Origin: Adineta vaga
Lineage: Eukaryota; Rotifera
Direction: 5' to 3'
Assembly: GCA_021613535.1 (NCBI GenBank)
Contig: CP075492.1
Coordinates: 12,896,001-12,960,000 of the forward strand
DNA length: 64,000 nucleotides
The notes below the pieces were generated by a model, which was given only the letters and a program-made list of their open reading frames with translations, made no database searches and had not been told where the DNA came from. Below, one piece after another: positions 12,750-25,525 of the stretch; position 1 is the first letter of the stretch, and each line of letters opens with the position of its first letter. The translations under genes were made by a program, and so were the position numbers.

Positions 12750-14715
12750 TTAACCAGGGGCAACAGATGGTGATACCGTTGTTGTAGTCAAAGTCGATGC
12801 ACTTCCAGAGACTAAAATAAACAAATCGAATAGAGAATTATACTCTATATAGAAAACACATTTAGAATTTCTTCATACCTGTACTACCACCGATAATAAC
12901 ATCGATGAATATGCCGCTGCTTGAAATAGTAACGCTGAACGCTTCTGTAATTAATGTAGCCAATACACGTATAGCACCAAGAACACCAGTAACTGGATCA
13001 TAAACTTGAAGAAAAGTTTCGACTATACTCATGAATTTACCACCAGCAGAAATAGTGAATGTACTACCAATTGCAAGAAGAATACCACCACCACTAGCAA
13101 CAAATGATAATGTACCCGCAGAAATAAGTTGAATAGGAAATTTAAATTTGAATCCAGCTGTAGAACCAGGTGTGCCCAATTCCAATATTGCACCCGCAGC
13201 AATAGTCAATACATCAAAATTGATATCGCATGAACCATTAAGATCAGCTGTAGATAATGTGCAACCTGCTGTAACTTCGAGACCACAAGGTGAATCTGTG
13301 CAATCGTCAACTGTTGGTGCAGAACCACCACAATAACTTGATCCAGATTTGAAAGATCCTGATACTACAGCATAGAATGTAATCTTGCTGGCTTGTCTCA
13401 AAGTACCAGAGGGTAAAATGGCACAAGTAAATGGACCAGCTGGATTAGTGATCTTAAAGCTTTCTCCTACACCTGATGATGAATATGCTTGAATAGTAGT
13501 TCCTGCTTCTGCAAAACCTCCACCAAGATATAGAAAAACTACTGAATTTCGAGGCACAAGTATAGTTTTGGTTGATGTTGCATCTTGAATTTTTCCACCC
13601 TTACGAACTTTAATGTTAACAGCATTTTTAAATGTGAATGCAGTATTGCCTCCACCAATAATTAAAGTGCCATAGATAGTGATCAATCTAGCTTTAATAC
13701 CTAATCCAGGACGTGATAGAGTTACTACTGTACCGGCAGCTATCACAATTGAACAATTGCCACTTGGAAGTATTTCTTCGCCCCAGATTGATGTATCAGT
13801 AAATTCACCAGATTTAATTGAAGTGAATTCATCCGATGATGGTGCACCACGAAAACCAGATGGTCCTATATATGAATTTTCATATAAATAAATCTATCAA
13901 GCAAATACTTTCTATTCTCTTACTTGCTCGTACTAGACCAACAAATTTCAAACGAATGGTTGCAATTTTTCTACCAAGAGGTCCACCATTGATAGTGATT
14001 TTGATATTGGAAAACGTTTTTGATGAATCTAAACCGGTTCTAAATTTTTTTCTTGCAGCAAGACATTGTGTGTTGCATGTTGTTGCTATAAACTTGACTA
14101 TCAAGAGAATTTTGACTGTAATAGCTCGTTTTGGTCGTAAACCGAAGCTAGAATTAAAGATAATTGAAAGTTATTGAATAATAATCAATATTTATACGAA
14201 CAAACTGCGTTTTCGTCGATCAGTACTAGAGGGTGTAGCTATACCGCTTTCAACTTTGGCGTCGTCAGTAAAACCCATGGATTTTCCAAGCTAAAAAAGT
14301 AATCTATGAAAAAAAGACTATTTTCAAGAATAATATTGCTTACAGTATCCGGATCTTCCAAATCTCCTGCTATAGCATTATCGTCATCATCAAATCCATC
14401 TGCTGCGTATTCAAGATAGAACGGATCATTTGCTAGAAACAAAACAAAGGAAAGAAAGTGGATTCTTTTAGTTGACAAATCCAATTGATCTTACATTTAT
14501 CAAGATTTTCAGCAGGTGTAATATCTTTTCTGGGCAGATATACTGGAATCAAAGCAAGAACAATTGCTGCAGAAATTACGAAGAAAATTAAAGCCAAACA
14601 ACAGATGGCTGCGATTGGCCATACCGCTCTTCAACAACAAAGAAAATTTTTCAAAAAACAAAACGCCATTAAAAATGATCATTTACTTTGCTGACGACGT
14701 CGACGCAGTTTGCAT
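12750..14715 (-). CDS. Type II membrane protein with G8-like beta-rich ectodomain
   Basis: Seven exons give one frame of 537 aa: 14715-14687, 14628-14495, 14432-14344, 14290-14202, 14147-13924, 13865-12879, 12811-12750. After a 10-residue cytoplasmic start comes a membrane helix (AAICCLALIFFVISAAIVLA), an acidic stretch with GFDDDD, then DRRKRS, a furin-like basic site, and a long Gly/Ser/Thr/Val-rich ectodomain. The segment SIWGEEILPSGNCSIVIAAG followed by a run ending in IYGTLII matches the G8 pattern (Trp, Pro, then 'I-I-x-x-G-x-x-V', then 'I-x-G-x-L') known from PKHD1/CEMIP. A second half has CDxxPCGLEV-type cysteines and more repeats of the beta type. The exon 4 donor (GTTCGT, chosen for frame) is the weakest join. 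G8 assignment is by eye; a rotifer-specific beta-helix is an alternative. Confidence 0.7.
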
Positions 14716-15767
14716 TTCTATTACTAGTCCTGACTCCTGCGTTGATTACCACTAATCGTTTACGACGATTACATACCTTTTTATATTTTTCTTTATGTAA
14801 ACAAAAGTAATGTTTCTCATTCTTTTCGCCAGTCATGCAAAACGTACTCAAAAATAATGGTATAAACATTTTTCCTTTCTGAGCACGGTTTCGCGATTTT
14901 TAATTTTCTCATCATTGTCGTTCTACCTGCTGACGTCTTGGATTAATCTAATGACAACTTATTCATGCAAAACGTCGAAAGAACAGCAAATTTTCATTCG
15001 TTTTGCTTTCCAGACAAAAAACATATAATTAAAATGTAATTTATGAGATTTGACAGTATGTATAGATCAAAACTAGTCACCATCGTTGGTGAGAACGCAA
15101 TCAGATTTATTTATCAGCATATTTTGTCCTCATTGCTTTATTCAAACATGTACAGTTAGTTATACAATCATTTCTTTACTGTCGTCAGCAATCAGTCAAT
15201 ATTCTAACCTTGACATTAATTTGACAGAAAAACATAATTGAAGTTTAATACTTAAAAATTGAATGTGAAACAGAAATATTCTATCGATTGAATGCATGTC
15301 AACATCATTCAAAATTATTATCTATTGATCGATAGGTTAAATTATGAAATTTCATACTAACGAACATCTGATCGAAGTGTCTTACAGTATATTCCCAGGT
15401 GATGTTAGCATATTTTTATTTCTACTTCCGTGATCATTCATTAGAAAATTGGTTCTACGCTGATATTTTGATGAACAGTTTAGATGAATATATTTTATAA
15501 AAGAATACCAATAATTAAGAACTATCATCGATGGAATTTCTTTACCTATCTTAATGACAGGAGATTACGCGCATATCGTATGATAAAGTTCCTCTGATTG
15601 AGATTTATCAAAGACTTCTACATGTTTATACAAATACGGTTTTACTTAAATACAAACAACTACAAATAAACAAATACAGAAAAAAAAAATCTGACACAAC
15701 ACTCAAGATCATCACCGGACATTTTCGTATGTGCAAAGTTATTTTAAAAAAAGAACACACATTTCGT
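14716..15767. other. Gene-less region
   Basis: Upstream of the G8-like gene. A near-CRE TGACGTCT occurs at about 14931-14938. No coding or RNA gene seen. Confidence 0.5.
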
Positions 15768-16469
15768 TTACTTCTCATTTGTCATTGTTGCTTTAAATTC
15801 ATCAATAAAATTTTCACTAAATTCAAATGTTGCTAAACCAAATAAAACTTTGAAATGTCCCAATTGAGGAAATTCTAAATAACATGAACCATGTGGTGAG
15901 ACTTCTTTATCAATAAAATCAAATATATGAGATATAGCTGTCATTAATTGTTCACGTGTTAAACCAGATTCATTTTGCAATGAATTATAATCGATTGTTT
16001 GCATATTGAAAGATGATAAAGTTGTATTCGGTTCAATATGAGTTGACTTTCCATTTGCTTGAAGTGAAAGCGAAAGGGCTGATGATAAATTTGGTTTCGT
16101 AATTCGTGATAGACGATGACGACGAGCAAATGTTGTATCTAGTACAAAAAATGGTTCTTTGGTAAGATTATTCGTATTATCCGATGATGGATGATTGATA
16201 AGAACAAAAGCGCCAAGTTCTGGTAATAAACATGGTTCATAGTTGAGTAAACGTCTTCGAATCATTTGAGAAAGAAGTGACCAAAGATGACGAAGATCAT
16301 ATTCCGATAAATGTCCATTTGTACAAGATAATGTTGATTCAGTATCGTGTAAAAAAGAAGAACGAATATCATCATATGAATTTGTCTGAATAATAAATCG
16401 AAAAAGTGTATCAGTAGTCAAACGACGAGAAGATTTCGAGAAAAATCTTGTAGAACTTGATGCGGGCAT
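15768..16469 (-). CDS. CCDC81-like protein with two eukaryotic HU domains
   Basis: ATG at 16467-16469; single exon, 233 aa. The first HU-like half contains LSEYDLRHLWSLLSQMIRRR followed by CLLPELGAFVLI, the 'helix pair then glycine-bearing beta strand' pattern of CCDC81 HU domain 1, and EPFFVLDTTFARRHRL. The second half, from SGLTREQLMTAISHIFDFID to FPQLGHFKVLFGLATFEFS, repeats the pattern. CCDC81 is known as a centrosome/cilium-linked protein; here the coiled-coil part of the vertebrate protein is absent, so this is a short form. Family assignment is from the HU pattern and is moderately sure. Confidence 0.7.
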   Translation of the reverse strand: MPASSSTRFFSKSSRRLTTDTLFRFIIQTNSYDDIRSSFLHDTESTLSCTNGHLSEYDLRHLWSLLSQMIRRRLLNYEPCLLPELGAFVLINHPSSDNTNNLTKEPFFVLDTTFARRHRLSRITKPNLSSALSLSLQANGKSTHIEPNTTLSSFNMQTIDYNSLQNESGLTREQLMTAISHIFDFIDKEVSPHGSCYLEFPQLGHFKVLFGLATFEFSENFIDEFKATMTNEK

Positions 16470-17302
16470 AATCTAAAACCAAACAAAAGGCTACTGATTC
16501 TATTCTATAAGTTCTATTAATTTCCGAAAAAGATGTAAGTTTATATTATTATAAAGACATACAATATATCACGGTCATAGTATGTTACAAGTGATACTTT
16601 TACTGAATAGAAATTTTTTTAATGAAAAGTTCACTTGATTTTCCAGTCATCGTCGTCGGAAAAGAAAGGAGGAAAAAAAAGAAGAAGAAATGTTTGCTTT
16701 CATTAATGGACATAGAAATTGATCAATCCTCGTATTTGAAGGACAGATGACACCAGTTTCTGCGTAGGCGAACACACGTCAAATCAATTTTTTTGTCGTA
16801 GGGATAAAGTAAACAAATTTCACATTATCAATATCATTTTAATACATAAACAACCATTCGAATATCAACATTTCATTATAATAAATTAAACATGTCATGA
16901 CCTACCATTTACGAAGATACTCGAAAACCATATGACATGAAACTATCGATCCATATGATTGTTATTTTCAATTGAATTCTTTGAATAGAAATGAATTTTT
17001 AATTTGCTCAGTTAGAAAACATATTCTATATAATTTCAATCTTCGCATCCGATTACAAAGATGTATAGTAGTACAAAACATCCCAAACTTGTTTACAGAG
17101 ATATACAATCTCTGTCGTTTACCTTTTAGCGATATACAATATAAACTATATTCAATTACCATGTCAGTGCATCAAGTAAAAACATGTTACGTCGAAAACA
17201 AAACTCTTCGATCTGTTCTACCAATCTTATCACTATTATTCAAATAAAAGCATTCTTCTTTCGATCATATATTTTTCAATGACAAATATTACCATCTGAC
17301 AA
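16470..17302. other. Gene-less region
   Basis: Overlapping short frames on both strands at 16968-17247 have no domain features and look like chance. Nothing else seen. Confidence 0.5.
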
Positions 17303-18911
17303 CTAGTCTTGTTCATGAGAATTATTGTTATTCGAAAGAAATAGTTTATCAGTTAGATTAATTTGCTCATCTGTTTTATGACTTAATCGTTGTTGACTTT
17401 GTAATTTCGTTAAAATAGATGTGTGATTAGTCGAAGAATAATATGATTTTGATGATAAATTCTTCGATCGACATAATAACATATTAAATAATTCATGTCG
17501 ACCATGTTTACCACTGACAATAGAGATAAAAACATTAAAAGAATAATTACATAGTTCTAATGTTTTCAATAGATGTGGAACAAAATGTGTTAATGAACAA
17601 TGAGCAGATTGATAAAAAAAATTCATATAAAAGGTATGTAAATATCTAGAAAAATGAAGCAAATCAGACTAAATAAAAAAAACGTATAGATTCTTTTCGA
17701 TTTACCGTGGTGAAACAGTTAGAAGAAGAATACACGAAGAAAAGAATATCATTGGCGTAATTTGACGATGTTGTCCATGACGAACTAAGAGAATTTTTGT
17801 TGATTTTATTGATTGTTTTTCACTTTGACGAACACGTAAGAATAAGATAATATTTACTGTTAATAATAACATAAATGGAATAGCAACACGAATAACAATA
17901 ATAAATAATGTATACAATCGTTTGATTTGTGAAGTTAGAAACAATTGAAAATGATATTGATTAGAATCATTCATCGGCAGTTCTTCATAGAAACAGATGA
18001 TTGATCGCATTTGTTCTCGATATTCTCTATAAAAAAAGAAGAAGAAGAAGAACATGATGTTATTTTTGTCCAGAAGTTCAAATTATAAAAATACAAATTT
18101 ATTATATTTGAAAGTCTCATTAAAAGTATCTCTTGGAAATAAGAGCAGGAAGTTTTATAATTAATGAATTTTAAATATAGAATATGATTAAAGAGTTTTT
18201 ACTTTTCTTTAATGATATCATTGAAAGTTCTTACATAAACTTCATGTTATTACATACATTCCTATGTAGAAAAATGATTGGCTCAAATATTTGTTGATAA
18301 TGGTACAAAAATAGGATGAGTATTTTTCCTTGAGAAATTATCTAAACATCGTCAATCATATGTCGAGTTTCTCGGATGAAAAGATCACGAAATTCTATTC
18401 TTACTGACCTTTTCTGATAGAAACCGGGTTTAACAAAGAGTGAATTAATTGCACATGATGTTAGAATAACAGATAAGATAATAATAAGTGCACGTTTGCC
18501 TTTTGTATCCGTTATTGTTTGCAATGGTTTATATGTGACTAAGCATCGTTCGACAGTTAAGGCAACAATTAACCAAGCACTAATTGAACTGACGACTGAT
18601 TCGGAAAAGACTTGTATTGGACATTCAAATGCATGAAAATGAAATTTAAATACGATGTAATCAAGAAATAAGAATAAAAACCAAATAATCAAACGCATGA
18701 CATCAAAAATAGCAATAGCTGAAAAATAATAGGAATAAACTGATCGACGAAAATTTCGTGATGTTGCAAAATAATAGAGTGCAATTGGATTAAATGTTAT
18801 ACCAAAGATAAATAAAATAATTGCCGGTATTAAATGTCCATAAAGATAAACAGTTGTAGTCCATGGTGAACATTGATCAGGAAAAAAAGTTTGATTTGAA
18901 AGATTGGCCAT
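17303..18911 (-). CDS. Rhodopsin-like G-protein-coupled receptor, three exons
   Basis: Exons 18911-18409, 18026-17706 and 17645-17303 join in frame (1167 nt, 388 aa). The donor of intron 1 is GTCAGT, picked because only it keeps frame. N-terminal sequon NQT, then seven hydrophobic segments: TM1 near IILFIFGITFNPIALYYFA, TM2 near AIAIFDVMRLIIWFLFLFL, TM3 ending in VALTVERC (ERC in place of DRY), TM4 near IIILSVILTSCAINSLFV, TM5 within IVIRVAIPFMLLLTVNIILF, TM6 near MIFFSSCILLLTV, TM7 with NYSFNVFISIVSG. The layout is of peptide (FMRFamide-type) receptors, many of which occur in bdelloids; the ligand is unknown. Confidence 0.85.
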
Positions 18912-21446
18912 TGAATATAATCAACTCGTCGGTAACGAACTTAATGTTCGATCTTAAACTAAGAAGATATTGTCAAATAGACAAACTATGTATATTCTAA
19001 AAACGAGAAGAACTGTATTTTGAATAATAGTTTGTGTCAAAATAATTATCGTGATAGTCGATGATTGGTTGACGACACATTTATTTAGAAACTATAATTA
19101 AACTAATAATTGTTGTTTATTCTTCTATATATAGCTAGATTAAAAAGTAGCTGATAGTTGTTTGAGGCGATATTAGTATTTGTTCTTCGTTTAGTTGTCA
19201 ATAAGTTATGTGGTCTTAAGAAGAAGAAAAAGACGGAATGAATGCCTAGTGGTATCGAAATATGAGACGAAGAAAAAAAAAATAAATTGAGTAAATAGAC
19301 AGCAGAAGGAGAAAAAAACCGTCGATGGCTTAAGTCGTTTAATAACCTCGATAAGATGTCAATGTTCATTTCTGAAAACTAAATCAAAAAGAAAACGTCG
19401 AATTCAATGGAGGAAGACAAAAAAAATGTTTATCTTTGCAACGTCTTCTTATTCTATCAAGAATTTAATTGACATATATTTCTCGTTGATGTCATCATCG
19501 ATGAATATGTCAATAATTGTTAGTAACATCCGTCGTTATATATATAATCGCTTGAGACTTGAAAATAAACTAACGAACATTCGAAGATTACAAACCGGAT
19601 TATTGAACATTAATAATTTGTCTTATAGAGTCAGGTTATTTCTCTCTTAAGGGGAACAAACAGGAAGTATCTCTTCACTTAACTCTAAGCTTTGTTCAAG
19701 AGTAAGAAAAGGAAAAAATTCAAAGAAATCACGTCTAGATGATACAAGTGGTCAGAAATGTCGTCGTTTCTTTTCATATATAGAAGGGTTGACAGATGAA
19801 ATAAGATGAGATTTCATGACATTCCCTGTAATAAATGTCTATTCTTTTTCATCTATCAGAACAATTATGATTAAGGATTAAATCAATCAGCTTTTCGACG
19901 AACAATGTGAAGTAATACAAAACTCTTCAATGATTATGATTAGCGATCTCTATCTGATTCATCTGAAGAAATAAAGGAAGGAGTAATTATTTACGGTTTT
20001 CTTTCTGTTGTCGAATCTATTATCTCTTCCTCTGATATTAAATAATTAAAAAAGAAGACATACAATGTCTCTGTCACTCTTCCTATCTTTTTTTTCTTTC
20101 TCAAAGACGCTGGAAACGAACTGTACTGAAAGACTTTTAAATACATTTCGTTTTATTATTCAATACCAGCCTCTAACCGATCGATTGATAAACTATTATT
20201 TCGTCGAAAAGAGAGAAAAAAACGAAACTATCGTATTTAACTTCGATGAGTATTTGACACAGCTGTATCGATTGAATTTATCAATTCTATTGAAAGTCTG
20301 GATGTTTTTAATCAACCAATAAAATGAGTCAAAGAAAGTATGATGATGATTATATTAACATGACAGACGTGTGTCGTGCAATTTGTTGAGATGCAAATCT
20401 AGCTGCCGGTATAATTATCAACATATTATTTGTTATTTTTTGCCTTGTTTTTATAGTGCTTGCTTTCTTCCTTTACTTCTTCTTGCTCTGATGATGTCAT
20501 TTTGATTGCTTTTCCTTTGTCAATAAAATCACTATTATCACAATAACCTCGAACTAATGTTTATTTCTACATACACATATTTATGTTGATGTCAAACATT
20601 CTAAGAAGATTACCAACGCATTCAGAAGTACCCAAACGAAATAAATCATTTGAAATTTTCCACATATAAAGAATATAAACAAAGTCAGGAATGTTCTTTA
20701 AAATATTCATGAATACTTGATAGAAATTAATCGGATTATTATTGTTGACATAGAAAAAACTAATCATATAAAGAGCACGAAGTATCGATTAATTATTTAT
20801 TTAAAATAGTTGCAACTCGTTCCTTTTGATTGCAATACAACCAATGATAATATCTCAGTTCAATATATCATTGATTGATTATTAAAAATTCATCGAACAC
20901 TTATCATTCTCATCTTCTATTATAAATAATATTTCCCATTTTGATTCGATTCTGTACTTATTCACACCAAATAAGCACGATCGGAAGGAAGCATTTAATT
21001 GGCATCATAAAACAATTCTAGTTTTTTTTTTCTCTCATATTATAAACAGTCGAATAATTATTTGACGGATCATTTGATGATAGTTATCAGTTGTATACGA
21101 CACTGTGATAAGATATAGCTATATAACATTGCACTCTATCAGATGTCGGTCGAAAGTTATTTATGACAGGATTATCTGTTTTGGTGCATCTTGTAGATTT
21201 GTGATGTATACTTAACTCACAAACGAAACATATATAAGTTATAATGATAGAAATTGAAAATAATTTGATCTTAATCAATGTGAGAAGAAAATGTAGTATG
21301 AATTCGAATGAATTTTTGTAGATTATAAAAAATCGATTAGAAGATGAATCTGTATAGATCCATTTTTCTTCTTTTGATTTTTATAATATATATTTTATTC
21401 AATCATATAGAAAGACTAAAATAATTTTTTTCGTCAAAATTTTATT
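18912..21446. other. Gene-less region, 2.5 kb
   Basis: AT-rich with scattered short open frames and no domain. The frame at 20567-20767 (minus) contains NNNNPINFYQVF, faintly like a GPCR TM7 end, but nothing around it supports a receptor. Confidence 0.5.
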
Positions 21447-21997
21447 TTATTGATTTGGAGCAGTCCATGAAAAACCTGGTGCTTCAGTTACGGATTCAAT
21501 AACACTGTATTGTTTAACAGCGTATGAAATTGTAAGTGGACCATTGCGTTGATAGCTTTCAACACGAAAAACAAATAGTGCTCGATTATTTCTTCTAGCT
21601 AAAACTGCAGCATAAGTATGTCCTTTGACAACAGGAATATCTTTGAAGAATTGGTTATCTTCACCAACTGTATTATTGAAATTGAAGGATTTCGATGAAG
21701 TCACACATGTAATGGAACATCACCAATATCAGTTAATACGCCAAAATCAGAGCCGGCAAACATAGCTTCAAAATAATCATTGGAACCGCAAGCTCCATTG
21801 TACAAGAGTTCTGGTGCGTTCATTGCTACACTTTTATCAGTAAGAAAGAGAGCACAATCTTGATATCTTAATGGAGGTGATTGACAACTGTACGAATATT
21901 TGAATGATGCCTGTTTAATAACATTCAATTGAGGAAGAACAACTGCTGAAGTAGCAGCGATACAGACGAACAATAAAAGTTGGTTGAAACTATTCAT
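21447..21997 (-). CDS. Small secreted protein of unknown function
   Basis: Two exons, 21997-21724 and 21667-21447, separated by a 56-nt GT..AG intron, give 164 aa. The join (phase 1) links two frames that would otherwise be offset. The N-terminus MNSFNQLLLFVCIAATSAVV is a signal peptide. The mature part has three Cys in the first half (SYSCQSPPLRYQDC, GACGS) and a beta-rich second half (KDIPVVKGHTYAAVLARR, RALFVFRVESY). No membrane helix follows, so it is probably secreted. I do not recognise a family. Confidence 0.72.
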
Positions 21998-22602
21998 ATT
22001 TTCAAAATGTAGCTTCGAATGAAATTAAGTGGCTTTTTATATCTCTATTTTGCATCTTGAGAAATTATCAATCTGATGTTTTGAAGTGAGTCAATTGTTT
22101 TTATGTACCCATAGAACGATTTGACTATCAATGCGTTATTCATGTAAATTATCTGATCATATCATTTTTCTTTTTTCAAGAGCAAAGATATTTTTAGCTA
22201 CAATTCATTCTTCGATTACAATATGAATCATAAAAAAAATTAAGTAATGAATTATAGTATTCTACCTCTTATATTCAGTATAGATAAAGTCAATTCTACT
22301 GATAATAATCGAACAGATGCACAATTTTTTCATCGCTGTAAAATCAATAGAACAATCATTAAGTCGGTATGCTATCCAAACATGTTGACATTGCATTTTT
22401 TACGAAGCAATTCTATAAGGCAATCAATCCAGTAAATAATCAAACTAACTCAACGGTAGATATAATATATTCTTGGTTTCATCAAATCAGTTTTTACATC
22501 CATTTTTTCTGGAAAATATAGCAATCTAGAAATGTTTTTCTCTTTCGATTCCGATAACGATATGTTCTAATCTTAAAAATTTCGTTTTACAAATTCTAAT
22601 TC
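21998..22602. other. Intergenic region
   Basis: Between the secreted protein and the F-box gene. No supported feature. Confidence 0.5.
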
Positions 22603-23584
22603 TTAGCAAAGTTTTTGACACATAAAACTTATCGTGTCATATGAATGTGTTTGAATGAATTGTATATTTTGAAACATTGTATGTGCAGTTCGAATTGAAT
22701 CAAGTGGAATATTCATTCCTCGATAATCACAACAAAATTGTCTTAATTCTTTTGTAAATGTCATGATTACAGTTCCTAACAGAGTGAAATCGATCGATGC
22801 TTGTTCACACAAGATTTCTAAATGTAATTGATGTAAGAATGGACCAATCAATACACAAAGATCATCATAATTCAATTGATAGAAACCTATTCGTAATGAT
22901 AGAAGAGTTTTTTCAAAAATATTTGTATTCCACATGGATGAATCATTTGGAATCATCTCTGTACGTAGATGTTTAAGACATGGAAGAAGTGATAACAATT
23001 GACTCAATGTATTTCGTGAACAAGTTATACCGGAAAGTGTATGAAGTGTACGATTTGGTTGCCAAGTTAATTTCGAATTTGGAAAATGTGGAAAATAAAA
23101 ATGACATGAACGAAGATATAACCATGGTCTTTGTCTATTACTAAATAGACAATCAAAAATTGTCTATAATAAAATCTCAATGAAATATCCGACTGTTAAA
23201 GAAAGCAAGATTGATACGAACCATACTAGCTGGACTTGTTAAATGTTCGAGCATTGGTAAGATTGATGATTGAATTGAATTCATTTGTACATCGGTAGGT
23301 TCATTGATAGTTAATGCACGTAATTGAGAAAATTGTCTCAAGGAAATTGATGGACAAATATGATGAAGACGTAAATGAGTACAATGTGCTGAAAAATAAT
23401 GAACTATTGTTAACGATTGTTTATCTTCGGAGAATATATCAAGTTGTAAACGAACATGTTGAAGAATAAGATCAAATCGATGATTCAAATTTTCAAAAGC
23501 ACGATAGATATCATTTGAATCAGCTATGTATTCTACAATATTAATAAGAATTTCATTGCATAAATCTTCGAAAGTTGTTTTCAT
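22603..23584 (-). CDS. F-box domain protein
   Basis: Exon 1 is 23584-23222 (ATG at 23582-23584) and exon 2 is 23163-22603; 307 aa. The intron is 58 nt with a GTTCGT donor, the only phase that keeps the frame open. Residues 3-40 form an F-box (FEDLCNEILINIVEYIADSN followed by IYRAFENLNHRFDLIL). The remainder has loose leucine-rich features (LRALTINEP, LSLLPCLKHLRTEM, LRIGFYQLNYDDL) like the degenerate LRRs of many invertebrate F-box proteins. It would recruit substrates to an SCF ubiquitin ligase; the substrate is unknown. Confidence 0.82.
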
Positions 23585-25525
23585 TGTATTGGATGACTTT
23601 AATATCAAGTCAATGACCTAGAAAGCGTTTCTTGACGTGAATAATGAATAGTAACAAGAGTTTACTTACTTAATTAGTTTTTAATAAGGATAGATAAACT
23701 TTTTCATTGTATCCTTTTTTTTAGAGAAGAATTAAAACACGTGTTCTTGTTGTATGTATAAGAAAGAAAAAAAAACGCAGCATGTAGTTACATAGGTAAA
23801 ATAAAATAGAGAGGAAAAACAGAACTTAATCGTATCAGGCATTTCTTACGAATAATGACAATGTGTTGACGAGGCAAAAATTTTGCTCTGTCATTGCATC
23901 TAAATCATCGTATTTTATGTATTCATAAATTTATTATAGCTCAAAAAATCGTTTTGTCCACTTTTCGAAGTAGTGATGCAAAAGATTGTGAGCTATTCAT
24001 TTGATACTATAACATATGAATATTTTCGATAGATCATCATCAGGATAAATAATAACTTCATCAGTTCATGATGATTGAATCGATATTTACATTTTCTTTG
24101 ATTATTTTTGTATAGTATCACTCAACAATGTATTTATATTCATTTGGAAGCGAGAAAAGTTGTATGAACAATAAACGATGATTGATGTATGTTATCTAAA
24201 CTTCTTATCGATTGATAATCGTAATAATCTACATAAATATCTGAAAACTACGATATAAATCTTCTGTATTCATCGTCTTTTCAAAAGGTGCTTCACATAT
24301 ATATTAATATCGTAACAGAGCCAAAATACTTACTCAATTTATTATACGTGTTTTGTTATTTACGATTCATTTATTCTACAGGTGTGTATGTGATTACCTG
24401 TCTTCAAACGATGACAATTCGTACTGTTATCAAAGTGTATCTCAATCGTTCGATTGATGAAACAATTTGTTTACGTCAATCATCATTTGTATGAAAAGAA
24501 ATAGAAGAGAAGATTTTCTTCTCTCTTTATGAATATCGATCAAACAAAAGAATCTCTTGAAATTTTCTATATTTTTATTTAAAAACTGTAGAATGAGAAT
24601 CGATCAATAAATTCAAATGATGATTATATGCTTATCGAAATTTTATGTTATTTTATTTACGTGATATTTTCATCGATTACAACAAAATGATTGAAATGGA
24701 AATAATCAAATATCCGCATCTTAGTTTTCAATTATGATAGGAAATACGGGTGAGATCCTATCGATTGAGTACTTTTCAAACGGAAAAAGAATAAATAATG
24801 TGAATATATTAAATCCTAAATAAGAATTAATCAGTTTGAATATATCGACTCTTTACCCTTCAATAATGACGTTATGAAACATTAAAATATAACAAAGAAA
24901 AAGACAATACAATCTATATATATATATATACATAGTATAGAAATAAAAGTATGATTTCTCTTCTATTATTTGAGATTCATTTATCTATTGAAATTATATC
25001 TTGAATAAGAATATATACATAGAGATTTCTACCAAAAAATACAGTATTTGTTCGAGAGTTTAACTAGCAAATCATTTTCGCATAATTTACTGTATATATT
25101 TTCATTTTAAGCTTTAGTTTGATAACTAGTCATTACTCGTCCTTGTTTCAACTCTAATTATCATAAAAAATATGTGGGTGAGGCCGCTGCTAATTGCACA
25201 AACCAGGTAAATGCGAAATAATAAGGATAACGAATTTTATGCTCACATTTATTCATCAATATTCGAATCAAATCATATATAAAATTTTATTTATTCTACA
25301 AACAAATATGTCACTGCCTACAAGCCAATTTTTATTAGTTAAACGGAAAGTTTGTCTCATCTTTTTCCTCAGCTACTTCCGTTCCACCTGATTTTTTATT
25401 TATCAATGTATATAAAGAACCTAACAATATCAGTTTGCTCACCTTTCGATCGCGACGATTATTTTAACATTAAATATACCTTTTGTAATTATTTCGATTT
25501 CGATTTCTAGATTTTCATCCTCAAT
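23585..25525. other. Gene-less region, 1.9 kb
   Basis: Divergent upstream region between the F-box and ankyrin genes. A TA microsatellite is at about 24918-24932. Short frames at 24288-24494 and 25194-25391 carry no signal. Confidence 0.5.

Noticed and set aside
16968-17247. Overlapping frames on both strands
   Set aside because: Mutually overlapping, low complexity, no domain; neither is supported.
20065-20322. 85-codon frame with a hydrophobic start
   Set aside because: Looks like a weak signal peptide but the remainder shows no features, and the region lacks other gene signs.
20567-20767. Frame with NNNNPINFYQVF resembling a GPCR TM7 end
   Set aside because: Too short and isolated; no other receptor segments in correct order nearby.
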